A DNA stretch of 5,579 nucleotides. Source: Actinomycetota bacterium (GTDB lineage Bacteria; Actinomycetota; Actinomycetes; S36-B12). The notes below the pieces were generated by a model. The model was given only the letters and a program-made list of their open reading frames with translations. It ran no database searches and had not been told where the DNA came from. Positions 1-5,579 of the stretch are shown one piece after another. Both the position numbers and the translations under genes were made by a program. The DNA is taken from contig DNXA01000172.1 in assembly GCA_003506065.1 (NCBI GenBank), positions 1 through 5,579 on the forward strand. Reading direction: 5' to 3'. Positions within the stretch are counted from its first letter, which is position 1; each line of letters begins with the position of its first letter.

Positions 1-1818
1 TCGTTTGAGGAAGTGCAGACGCGCAATGAGACGTTGATCCACGAGCTACTGCAGAAGGCCGCCGAGCATCCGATCAATGAATTGGATCGCAAACTCGGCG
101 ACTACTTCATGTCTGGCATGGACATTGATGCCATCGAGAGTGCAGGGATATCGGCGATTCAGCCCTTGCTCGACGCGATCGATCAGTTGTCGACACATCG
201 CGAGGTAATCGACTTTCTGCCCGAGCTCCATGATTTTGGTGTTGGGGCACTGTTCATGTGGGGCGTGGCGGTTGACCACGACGACTCGACAAGAAATCTG
301 CTGTGGCTGGTGCCTGCGGGCCTTGGGCTGCCTGAGCGCGAGTCCTACTTCGCTGACAGTGATGCGGCTCGAGGTCTGCGTGGGGCATATGTCGAACACG
401 TACGCGCCCAACTCATCAACGTCGGCATATCTGAGCAGGCAGCTGCGGCTCAAGCGCCTTCGATCCTGGAGTTTGAGACTTTGCTCGCTGAGCAGAATAT
501 GAAGGCGGAGGATCGCCGAGATCTTGACCGCACACTCAATCGCCTCAGCATCCACGAGCTGCATGATCTGGCCCCCGAGTTGGACTTGCCCAAGTACCTT
601 GTCTCAGTCGGTGCAGTTCAAGCAGCCACGGTGAATGTCGAGAACATCGATTACCTGCGGCAACTCAACGCGATCCTTGAAGCGACAGACATCTCCACTC
701 TGCGCGCCTACCTCACCTTTCACCTGGTCAGCTCGAGTGCCAGCGCGCTTCCGGCACGAATTGAGGACGAGGCATTCGAGTTCTACGGACGTCGCGTGGG
801 TGGTCAGAACGAGCCCAAGGAGCGGTACAAGCGAGTGATCGCTGCGCTCGGCAGCGACATGGGCGAAGCCATTGGGCAACGCTTCGTTGACGAGACCTTT
901 TCGCCGTCCGCAAAAGTGCGTGCTCTGGGGATGGTGGAGCAGATCGTTGAGGAGATGCGCCAGTCATTGCAGACGCGCACCTGGATGAGTGAGTCAACTC
1001 GAGTTCAAGCACTCATCAAGCTAGATGCGTTCGGCGTCAAGATCGGCTACCCCGATCGTTGGCGCGACTGGTCGGGCCTGGAGATCAGCCGTGATTCCTA
1101 CGCGGCCAATCGCCTGAACGCCACGCGATTCGATCTGGATCGCGAGCGAGCAAAACTCGCGGAGCCGGTGGACGAGAACGAATGGGAAATGCCACCGCAC
1201 ATGGTCAATGCCTACTTCCATCCAACGCGCAATGAAATCGTCTTTCCCGCTGGGATCCTGCAACCGCCGATGTTCGATGCTGATGCCGATGACGCGGTGA
1301 ACTACGGCGGCATCGGCACCGTCATTGCGCATGAGATCACCCATGGCTTTGACGATCAGGGTCGGCGCTTTGATGCCAAAGGGGCCTTCGTGGACTGGTG
1401 GCACGATGATGACCAGCAGCACTTCACGGCCTTGGCGGAGCGCTTGGTCGAGCAATTCGATGAGTACCCCATCGTCGATGACGTCCACGTCAATGGGCGA
1501 CTCACTCTTGGCGAGAACATCGCTGATCTCGGAGGCATCGCGCTTGCCCAACGCGCGCATGCGCGCGTGAGCGTTGACTCCCCGTCAATTGACGGGCTCA
1601 CCCCCGCTCAGCGATTCTTCCTAGCGAACGCCACTCTGTGGCGGGTCAACATGAGCGAGGAGTTGAAGCGCACCTTGGCTCAGGTGGATCCGCACAGTCC
1701 GCGTGAGATTCGGGTTGCCGGACCATTCTCGAATCTCGATGCGTTTCAGCAGGCGTTCGACATCGATGACGATGCTCCGATCATGCGCGCGAGGGATGAG
1801 CGCATCGAGATCTGGTGA
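1..1818 (+). CDS. M13 family zinc metallopeptidase (neprilysin/PepO/Zmp1-like), 5'-truncated by window edge
   Basis: This is a zinc endopeptidase of family M13, expected to cleave small to medium peptides. The reading frame is open from base 1 (Ser-Phe-Glu-Glu-Val before the GTG at 13), and these residues fit the family's conserved N-terminal region, so the GTG at 13 is probably internal and the true start lies upstream. Counting from base 1 there are 605 residues; the family usually has about 640-690, so some 40-80 are missing. Visible landmarks are the substrate-binding NAYF (N403-F406), the zinc motif HEITH (H444, E445, H448), GENIADLGG with third zinc ligand E505 and D509, the late DPHSPREIRV region (H565, R571), and the family's conserved C-terminal Trp. 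All catalytic residues are present. The N-terminal helical M13_N domain fills roughly residues 1-340. Export cannot be judged without the N-terminus; M. tuberculosis Zmp1 belongs to this group. The gene converges on the next one. Confidence 0.95.
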   Translation, partial: SFEEVQTRNETLIHELLQKAAEHPINELDRKLGDYFMSGMDIDAIESAGISAIQPLLDAIDQLSTHREVIDFLPELHDFGVGALFMWGVAVDHDDSTRNLLWLVPAGLGLPERESYFADSDAARGLRGAYVEHVRAQLINVGISEQAAAAQAPSILEFETLLAEQNMKAEDRRDLDRTLNRLSIHELHDLAPELDLPKYLVSVGAVQAATVNVENIDYLRQLNAILEATDISTLRAYLTFHLVSSSASALPARIEDEAFEFYGRRVGGQNEPKERYKRVIAALGSDMGEAIGQRFVDETFSPSAKVRALGMVEQIVEEMRQSLQTRTWMSESTRVQALIKLDAFGVKIGYPDRWRDWSGLEISRDSYAANRLNATRFDLDRERAKLAEPVDENEWEMPPHMVNAYFHPTRNEIVFPAGILQPPMFDADADDAVNYGGIGTVIAHEITHGFDDQGRRFDAKGAFVDWWHDDDQQHFTALAERLVEQFDEYPIVDDVHVNGRLTLGENIADLGGIALAQRAHARVSVDSPSIDGLTPAQRFFLANATLWRVNMSEELKRTLAQVDPHSPREIRVAGPFSNLDAFQQAFDIDDDAPIMRARDERIEIW

Positions 1819-1858
1819 CTCCAGGGTGCTCCGGGTCTGTGATCTGGTTCTGGCTTGA

Positions 1859-1896
1859 TGGCCGATGACCAACCCGAAAGGGATGGTCACCGGCCA
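1859..1896. terminator. Long stem-loop between convergent genes, probable bidirectional terminator
   Basis: Arms 1860-1871 and 1884-1895 form a 12-bp stem (GGCCGATGACCA against TGGTCACCGGCC), extended by T1859:A1896. It has one A-C mismatch on the plus strand, which becomes a G-U wobble on the minus strand. After an A-A mismatch the top closes as CCC-GAAA-GGG, a GNRA-type tetraloop on the plus strand. It lies 41 bp past the stop of the M13 peptidase gene and 28 bp past the stop of the membrane-protein gene. No U-tract follows on either strand, so this is not a textbook intrinsic terminator, although actinobacterial terminators often lack one. The function is inferred from position and stem strength. 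Confidence 0.55.
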
Positions 1897-1923
1897 AGAC
1901 CAAGGCGCTTACCGCGTTCTGGA

Positions 1924-2370
1924 CTAGATCGATACCTCGTCCAGCACTGGAGGCTTGCTCGCCGACATCCGCAGTGTCAGCACGCCGAGGAGGATGAACA
2001 CCAATCCAATGCCGATGGCCATCAGCGCAACGCCGAAAGCAACTACTGAGGTATAGATCGAGGCACGGAGAAATGAAGCATCCATCGCAGTTGCTCGTAC
2101 TGGATCTTCGCGCTCCAACTCTGCATAGGTCTTTCCGCCTGTTGCTTCAAGCGCATGCTTGGAGATGACTTCCGCCTCGCAGTAGGCGGCGATCGGACCG
2201 GTAACAAGACTTCCGGCCATACAACTTGCGTCGTCCGCCACGACGATCTGCTCTTCGGAGAGAGTGCTGCTGACATTCGCCCACGTGGCGACTCCAGCGA
2301 TGACCATGACTGCTCCAATGGCTATCACCACGATGCTGAGCCAACGATTGATGCTTGCGCGACCTGACAT
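1924..2370 (-). CDS. Small two-helix membrane protein of the actinobacterial family often mislabelled 'aromatic ring-opening dioxygenase LigA'
   Basis: Function unknown. From the ATG at 2370 the protein has 148 residues: a short basic N-terminus, a membrane helix at about 11-31, an extracytoplasmic stretch of about 70 residues, a second helix at about 105-133, and a short C-terminal tail. The loop contains KTYAELEREDP (80-90) and the helix entry ASFLRASIYTSVVAFGV, which I recognise from a widespread actinobacterial membrane family that databases often call LigA. No dioxygenase fold or metal site is visible, so that name should not be trusted. C50 and C64 lie in the loop and could form a disulfide. 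An in-frame ATG at 2409 would add 13 residues. I prefer 2370 because it has AAGGGGG at 2375-2381 (4-nt spacer) and puts the first helix close to the N-terminus, but 2409 also has AGAGG (2419-2423, 9-nt spacer). It may be co-transcribed with the ABM-like gene upstream. Confidence 0.8.
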   Translation of the reverse strand: MSGRASINRWLSIVVIAIGAVMVIAGVATWANVSSTLSEEQIVVADDASCMAGSLVTGPIAAYCEAEVISKHALEATGGKTYAELEREDPVRATAMDASFLRASIYTSVVAFGVALMAIGIGLVFILLGVLTLRMSASKPPVLDEVSI

Positions 2371-2484
2371 GAATCCCCCTTGCGCTTTGGTCAACCTTGA
2401 GGTCGACATTGACAGTGTCCTCTTGTGAAACTGGGGGCAAGACCAATAGGGGGTGGACTGCGGGCGAAGAGTCGGTTTCTTGGC

Positions 2485-2754
2485 TCAGATACCTTCGACG
2501 AACCAGACTTCTGGCGCGCCGACGACGCCGGAGGCCTGCATGGCAGCACGCAATTCGCTTGAGTGCGCAAAGTCCTTGGCGGATCGCACGGTGGGCAGCT
2601 CATGGGCGACAGTGATCTCATTTGGATCGTCGACGGATCGAAACACGTTGGCCGTCGTGACACCAGCTGCAGTGCGAATGTCAATGCCTGAGTCGTAGGC
2701 GGTCTTCCAAGCACCGAAGTCTTGAACCTTTGCGCGAACAAACACTGTGGTCAT
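2485..2754 (-). CDS. Small ABM-like / dimeric alpha-beta barrel protein
   Basis: An 89-residue cytoplasmic protein with no signal peptide or membrane segment. The pattern fits a ferredoxin-like dimeric alpha/beta barrel: strand VFVRAKV (4-10), helix start DFGAWKTAYD (12-21), VTTANVFRSVDDPNEITVAHEL (32-53) as a beta-hairpin with the conserved 'DDPNE' turn, a helix with SAKDFAHSSELRAAM (58-72), and the final strand APEVWFVEGI. This layout is typical of the antibiotic-biosynthesis-monooxygenase (ABM)-like superfamily, but members of this short group rarely have a known reaction, so no enzyme activity is claimed. The start is clear: ATG at 2754 is preceded by AAGGAG at 2761-2766 with a 6-nt spacer. 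The membrane-protein gene follows on the same strand after a gap of 75-114 bp, depending on its start. The AI-2E transporter gene diverges from it. Confidence 0.75.
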   Translation of the reverse strand: MTTVFVRAKVQDFGAWKTAYDSGIDIRTAAGVTTANVFRSVDDPNEITVAHELPTVRSAKDFAHSSELRAAMQASGVVGAPEVWFVEGI

Positions 2755-2907
2755 GATGCTCTCCTTGGGTAGTCACCCGAATGGTTCGATCTACGGAATA
2801 TTGCCGTCGTACGCCATTCGTGTCTATGCGTTTGGCGCTCCTTGATTCTCATAGGGTGAAAACAGCAAGAAGTGCAGGTGACTATGGGTGGATTAAGGGG
2901 GTATGGG
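2755..2907. promoter_or_regulatory. Divergent intergenic region with putative promoters for the ABM-like and AI-2E genes
   Basis: These 153 bp separate the two divergent starts, so both promoters should lie here. The minus-strand gene has its ribosome binding site at 2761-2766. On the plus strand, TAGGGT at 2852-2857 fits the actinobacterial TAnnnT -10 pattern. The best -35 candidate (TTGGCG, 2832-2837) is only 14 nt away, which is short, so this promoter is tentative. No clear operator or riboswitch was seen. Confidence 0.35.
2895..2901 (+). promoter_or_regulatory. Ribosome binding site deciding the AI-2E transporter start
   Basis: AAGGGGG lies 6 nt before the GTG at 2908. The earlier in-frame candidates (GTG 2872, GTG 2878, ATG 2884) have only weak purine stretches in front of them. 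This supports 2908 as the start. Confidence 0.6.
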
Positions 2908-4065
2908 GTGGCCAAGGACGAGATTTCTGAAGCCGAGCAGGATGCTGCGATATCGCAGGCCGAGAAGGAAGCCCCGGTCGTCACTCAGGTGGTGTTCTCG
3001 CCCTCCAATGTCTGGCGCACCGGTTTGGTCATCTTGGGGGTGCTTGCACTTGGCCTGCTCTTCGCATTCATCCTCGAAGATGGCGGCAATGTCATCTTCA
3101 CGGTCCTGATGTCGTGGTTCGCTGCGATTGCCATGGCTCCGCTGGTCGATCGCCTTGCGCGGCGCATGCCCCGGGGTGTTGCCACGATCATCGTGATGCT
3201 CGGGTTCATGGCGGCTGTCGCACTGTTTATCGTGACTTTCGGTGCACTTCTGGTGGATCAGCTCAGCCAGTTCGTTGATCGCATTCCTGATCTCATCGAC
3301 GGAGTGCTCTCCTGGATCAACAAGACCTTCTCCCAATCGATCACACAGGAAGATGTGCTCAATTCCTTCAATATTGACACCAACGACATCACGTCGATGG
3401 CGACCAAGCTTGGCGTAAATGTGTTCGGCTTCCTGAGTTCTGTTGTCGGGAGCGTGTTTGGCGTGTTCACCTTCGCCCTGTTCACGTTCTATCTCTCGGC
3501 AGACATGCCTCGGCTGAAGCGTTGGGTGTGTCAGCTGTTCCCGACGCGGCACCAGGGGATTGTCGAGAACGTCTGGAGCATTACCGCCGAGAAGACCGGT
3601 GGATATGTAGGCGCTCGTGTCGTGCTCGCCATTATCGCCAGTGTCACTTCCGGCATCGTCTTTGCAGTGATCGGACTTCCCTACTGGCTTCCGTTGGCCT
3701 TGTGGACGGGCATCGTCGCCCAATTCGTTCCAACAATCGGCACGTACATCGCGATCGTGCTTCCCGTGATCGTCGGTCTTGCAAGCGACAGTCCTTGGGA
3801 TGGAGTCATTGTCCTGGTATGGGCTTTGATCTACCAGCAGGTCGAGAACATCACATTCGAGCCGAGGATCAGTGCCCGGGCAGTCGATGTGAATCCAGCT
3901 GTGGCCTTTGGCTCAGTGCTGCTTGGCGCAGCTCTCTTCGGAGTTGCCGGGGCATTCCTTGCAGTGCCAGTCACCGCAATGATGCTCGCGCTGCTCAATA
4001 TCTACGGCAACCGCTACGAACTCTCGGCTGATGTGACGACCACGATCCAACAATCAGAAGACTGA
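2908..4065 (+). CDS. AI-2E family transporter (YdgG/TqsA/PerM-type membrane protein)
   Basis: A multi-pass inner-membrane permease of the AI-2E exporter family (Pfam 01594). Some members export autoinducer-2 or exchange ions, but the substrate here cannot be read from the sequence. From GTG 2908 it has 385 residues, typical of the family. After a soluble acidic N-terminus of about 35 residues come helices at about 38-56, 61-78 and 91-115. A long extracytoplasmic segment (about 116-170, containing the amphipathic 'DRIPDLIDGVLSWI' part) follows, then a helix at 172-198 and a cluster of four or more helices from 238 onward. Family landmarks are LPLALWTGIVAQFVPTIGTYIA (about 261-282), YQQVEN (309-314), PRISARAVDVNPAVAFGS (319-336) and the glycine-rich LGAALFGVAGAFLAVP (339-354). 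GTG 2872 or ATG 2884 would add 12 or 8 residues but have poorer ribosome binding sites. The stop codon overlaps the 3' end of the convergent GGDEF gene by 12 bp. Confidence 0.93.
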   Translation: MAKDEISEAEQDAAISQAEKEAPVVTQVVFSPSNVWRTGLVILGVLALGLLFAFILEDGGNVIFTVLMSWFAAIAMAPLVDRLARRMPRGVATIIVMLGFMAAVALFIVTFGALLVDQLSQFVDRIPDLIDGVLSWINKTFSQSITQEDVLNSFNIDTNDITSMATKLGVNVFGFLSSVVGSVFGVFTFALFTFYLSADMPRLKRWVCQLFPTRHQGIVENVWSITAEKTGGYVGARVVLAIIASVTSGIVFAVIGLPYWLPLALWTGIVAQFVPTIGTYIAIVLPVIVGLASDSPWDGVIVLVWALIYQQVENITFEPRISARAVDVNPAVAFGSVLLGAALFGVAGAFLAVPVTAMMLALLNIYGNRYELSADVTTTIQQSED

Positions 4066-4074
4066 TCGTTGTTG
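4048..4074. terminator. Weak stem-loop spanning the overlapping stop codons of convergent genes
   Basis: CAACAA (4048-4053) pairs with TTGTTG (4069-4074), and TCAG (4054-4057) pairs with CTGA (4062-4065). The loop is AAGA and there is a 3-nt bulge (4066-4068). The hairpin covers both stop codons. It is AT-rich with no U-tract, so a terminator role is only a suggestion. No better terminator was seen on either side of this junction. Confidence 0.3.
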
Positions 4075-4812
4075 ACGTTTGCGCGACTTGGCTTCGTACA
4101 TCGCAGCGTCTGCTTGCGCGATGGCCTCAGGAAAGCCGTGCACGACGGTGATCGGTGCCCAGCCCAATGAGCCGACCACCTGGGCACGGCCAAAATTGGC
4201 GTAGATCCGCTCGACGATCGTCTCAGCCTGCACTTCCGTGCAGTTATTGAGCAGGACAGCGAACTCGTCTCCGCCCAGGCGTGCAACGAAGTCCCCGGCT
4301 TTCACAGAATTCGCGAGTTCCTTCGCCGCAGTCTGAATGTAGAGATCTCCCGCTGCGTGCCCTTGAGCGTCATTGACAGCCTTCAGGTGGTCCAGGTCGA
4401 TCATCAAAGCAACGGTCGGATCGGCAAGGCGCTGGTATCGCTCCTCCTCCTCGGTAATGATGCGCTCCCATGCGCGACGGTTGTACAGGCCAGTGAGCAG
4501 ATCGGTTTCAGCTGCAAGCTGTGCGGCCATCAACTCCTGCGCATGCCGGTCACGAGCGCGATCGGAGGCCAAGACCATCGATAACAGTTGTCCGAGCAGA
4601 TCTAGCGTGGGTCCGGCTTGCTTGAGTGTGGCGTCATCATCCATCCGCTGAGGATCAAGTCCGCAGATGGCGCCAAAGAGTTCGCCATCCTGGTCTCGTA
4701 TCGGTGAACCGGCGTAGGCCCCGATCTCGGCTACGTCATTTACGCCTGCCGCTGCATATTCGGGAATTGATTGCGCGTCAGGGGCGATGGACGGAGTGGT
4801 GCCTGCCACCAT
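4054..4812 (-). CDS. GAF-GGDEF diguanylate cyclase, main reading frame (lacks the start of its GAF domain because of a frameshift)
   Basis: A putative cyclase making the second messenger c-di-GMP from two GTP. In this 252-residue frame, residues 1-55 are the C-terminal half of a GAF sensor domain (APDAQSIPEYAAAGV, then IGAYAGSPIRDQDGELFGAICGLDP). Residues 70-103 are a helical linker, and 104-250 are the GGDEF domain: DLLTGLYNRR (104-113), IDLDHLKAVND with metal ligand D139, GHAAGD (151-156), the intact active-site GGDEF (180-184) and ADAAMYEAK (234-242). The inhibitory-site position reads KAGD (171-174) instead of RxxD. There are no membrane helices, so it should act in the cytoplasm. The ATG at 4812 has no ribosome binding site, and upstream of it the same frame continues as HAWQDSYCIH, clearly GAF sequence. 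The true start is therefore the ATG at 5021 in another frame, giving about 322 residues once the frameshift at 4843-4847 is repaired. As written, the gene is a frameshifted pseudogene or carries a sequencing error. Confidence 0.85.
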   Translation of the reverse strand: MVAGTTPSIAPDAQSIPEYAAAGVNDVAEIGAYAGSPIRDQDGELFGAICGLDPQRMDDDATLKQAGPTLDLLGQLLSMVLASDRARDRHAQELMAAQLAAETDLLTGLYNRRAWERIITEEEERYQRLADPTVALMIDLDHLKAVNDAQGHAAGDLYIQTAAKELANSVKAGDFVARLGGDEFAVLLNNCTEVQAETIVERIYANFGRAQVVGSLGWAPITVVHGFPEAIAQADAAMYEAKSRKRQQRSVF

Positions 4813-5021
4813 GTGAATGCAGTAACTGTCCTGCCAAGCGTGCCCCCGCCCTTGGACATGTGGTAGCTGTTGCCCTCATTCATGTACAGGAAAGTCTGGC
4901 GATCGTTCTCAACCCTTGTGACAGACCAAAGAGCCAAGGGCACATGCTCGGTCAGATACTCCACAACCAGGTTGGCGGCATCGTCAAAACCCATGTCTGG
5001 CGACAACTGCGGCAGCGCCAT
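4740..5021 (-). pseudogene. N-terminal part of the GAF-GGDEF gene, in a different frame (real coding part 4848-5021)
   Basis: From ATG 5021 this frame gives about 60 meaningful residues (MALPQLSPDMGFDDAANLVVE onward, including LALWSVTRVENDRQTFLYMN), which form the start of a GAF domain. It is preceded by an excellent ribosome binding site (GAGGAGGT, 5025-5032), showing that this is the real translation start of the GGDEF gene. After the Gly run near 4848 the frame turns into unrelated residues (TLGRTVTAFTWWQAPLRPSP...) and stops at 4740, while the GAF sequence continues in the frame of the 252-residue piece. Residues past about 60 should be treated as an out-of-frame tail. If the frameshift is real, the cell would make only a 93-residue peptide from this start. 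Confidence 0.75.
4843..4847 (-). other. Frameshift site: run of five G (minus strand) inside the GAF domain
   Basis: The minus strand reads GGGCGGGGGCACGC here. Adding one G to the run of five joins ...YHMSKGG to HAWQDSYCIHMVAG without loss, giving a continuous GAF domain; removing two would do the same with one Gly fewer. A one-base homopolymer length change is the simplest explanation. Confidence 0.75.
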
Positions 5022-5162
5022 CAGACCTCCTCGCTCATTTCCGTGCAGTCATGCTTCGGGACTGGCCATCGGCATTGATCCCAATTAAGGATCCTAGAAG
5101 CAGTTTCGAACCGATGATCGCAAGAACTCCATTCATGATTGTGGCGCTGGAGTGGGCGCTCC
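5022..5162 (-). promoter_or_regulatory. Putative promoter/operator region of the GAF-GGDEF gene
   Basis: This 141-bp gap precedes the GGDEF gene. The minus-strand TAGGAT at 5091-5096 fits a TAnnnT -10 box and would give a leader of roughly 60 nt. No good -35 stands at 17-18 nt, so it is tentative. An inverted repeat GATCC-N7-GGATC (5077-5093) overlaps it and could be an operator. The strong ribosome binding site is at 5025-5032. No clear terminator for the upstream sulfotransferase-like gene was found in the gap. Confidence 0.3.
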
Positions 5163-5579
5163 TCAAGCAGGCCTTTGTGAACCTCGGTCAATCTGGAATC
5201 TCTTGGCCAGCTTGCGCAGGCGAGCCTTGGGTGGCTGATCTGCCTGTGGTCGCGAAGCATCAAGTGCTGACAGCAGCGCGGTGATGGCCGCTGCTGTTGG
5301 CATGTCGCTGGAGCCTTCCGAGTCGATTGCGTCAGGGCCCTGCAAACGCTTGGACAGGATGTCGAGATCGCCGACGACGTTGACACCACTGGCTCGGATG
5401 GCTTCCACGTAGATGTCGGCAAACTCGGCGGCACGATCAAGTGCCCATTGCGGAGTCTGCATGCGAGCTTCATCGCTCGTCGGAACGCGGGTCTCGATCA
5501 TTCCCTTGATCAAGGCATCGTGAACCTGATTCCCGTATCGCTTCCACCCTGCTCCGCCACCCAGGGCGACGTTCAATTG
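5163..5579 (-). CDS. C-terminal part of a sulfotransferase-like protein, cut by the window edge
   Basis: The frame stays open to the right edge (Gln-Leu-Asn-Val-Ala-Leu...), and the only start-like codon near the edge is a TTG at 5574-5576 with no sign of being a real start, so the gene begins outside the window. The 138 visible residues include WKRYGNQVHDALIKGMI (about 13-29), TPQWALDRAAEFADIYVEAIRASGVNVVGDLDIL (about 43-76), an acidic/Ser linker, a helix ending in SALDAS, and a basic tail (KARLRKLAKRFQ). The 'W..(E/D)RA...(I/V)..(L/I)RA.G..VVGDLD.L' pattern followed by a helix is what I remember from the C-terminus of actinobacterial sulfotransferase-family proteins, which would transfer sulfate from PAPS. 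The P-loop-like PAPS-binding motif would be in the missing part, so the assignment rests on the tail alone and is moderate at best. Confidence 0.6.
   Translation of the reverse strand, partial: QLNVALGGGAGWKRYGNQVHDALIKGMIETRVPTSDEARMQTPQWALDRAAEFADIYVEAIRASGVNVVGDLDILSKRLQGPDAIDSEGSSDMPTAAAITALLSALDASRPQADQPPKARLRKLAKRFQIDRGSQRPA

Noticed and set aside
13..15. GTG at 13 as the true start of the M13 peptidase
   Set aside because: The frame is open to base 1 and the residues before it fit the family's N-terminal region. A start here would lack the conserved first 40 or more residues.
1021..1560. Minus-strand reading frame of 179 codons inside the M13 peptidase gene
   Set aside because: It lies opposite the catalytic zinc-site region of the peptidase, has no ribosome binding site support seen and no family resemblance; it is a shadow frame.
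2893..3723. Long minus-strand reading frame (276 codons) opposite the AI-2E transporter
   Set aside because: Its translation is rich in His, Asp, Arg and Gln with no recognisable domain, as expected from reading a hydrophobic membrane gene backwards. The plus strand clearly encodes the transporter.
4843..4851. Programmed ribosomal frameshifting in the GAF-GGDEF gene
   Set aside because: There is no typical slippery heptamer followed by a clear downstream pseudoknot or stem, and GAF-GGDEF proteins are not known to use recoding. A homopolymer error or mutation is simpler.
4626..5078. Plus-strand reading frame of 150 codons opposite the GAF region
   Set aside because: Arg/His-rich shadow of the GAF-GGDEF gene with no domain.
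5147..5164. Possible terminator just after the sulfotransferase-like gene (GGCGCT repeated in the GC-rich stretch)
   Set aside because: The repeated GGCGCT copies are direct rather than inverted, and only a 4-bp stem (GGAG/CTCC) can form.
5021..5473. Minus-strand reading frame of 150 codons overlapping the sulfotransferase-like gene and the gap before the GGDEF gene
   Set aside because: It conflicts with the sulfotransferase-like frame, which carries the recognisable VVGDLD region, and its own sequence is basic and Ser/Pro-rich without a domain.

Overview
The window looks like ordinary chromosomal sequence from a mid-to-high-GC actinobacterium. The evidence is a GC content of roughly 55-60 % by eye, purine-rich AAGGRGG-type ribosome binding sites, GTG starts, and several protein types that are familiar from Actinomycetota: a cytoplasmic-looking M13 metallopeptidase, a two-helix membrane protein of the family often mislabelled LigA, and the C-terminal signature of an actinobacterial sulfotransferase-like family. 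No tRNA, rRNA, CRISPR array, insertion sequence or phage gene was seen.

Layout from left to right. Positions 1-1818 (+) hold an M13 zinc endopeptidase whose N-terminus lies left of the window. A convergent intergenic gap (1819-1923) contains a strong 12-bp stem-loop, probably a shared terminator. Two minus-strand genes follow: a two-helix membrane protein (1924-2370) and a small ABM-like dimeric alpha/beta-barrel protein (2485-2754). Across a divergent promoter region lies an AI-2E family transporter (2908-4065, +). It ends tail-to-tail with a GAF-GGDEF diguanylate cyclase gene on the minus strand (4054-5021), and the two overlap by 12 bp. After a 141-bp gap comes the C-terminal part of a sulfotransferase-like gene (5163-5579, minus), which is cut by the right edge.

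The main anomaly is in the GAF-GGDEF gene. Its first 60 codons lie in one frame and the rest in another, and the switch falls in a run of five G (minus strand) at 4843-4847. Joined, the two pieces give a continuous protein of about 322 residues with a complete GAF domain. So either one G is missing from the sequence or the gene is a recent pseudogene.

The genes do not form an obvious pathway. Transcription alternates between strands, and the only plausible co-transcribed pair is the ABM-like protein followed by the two-helix membrane protein. I found no convincing new biological system here.
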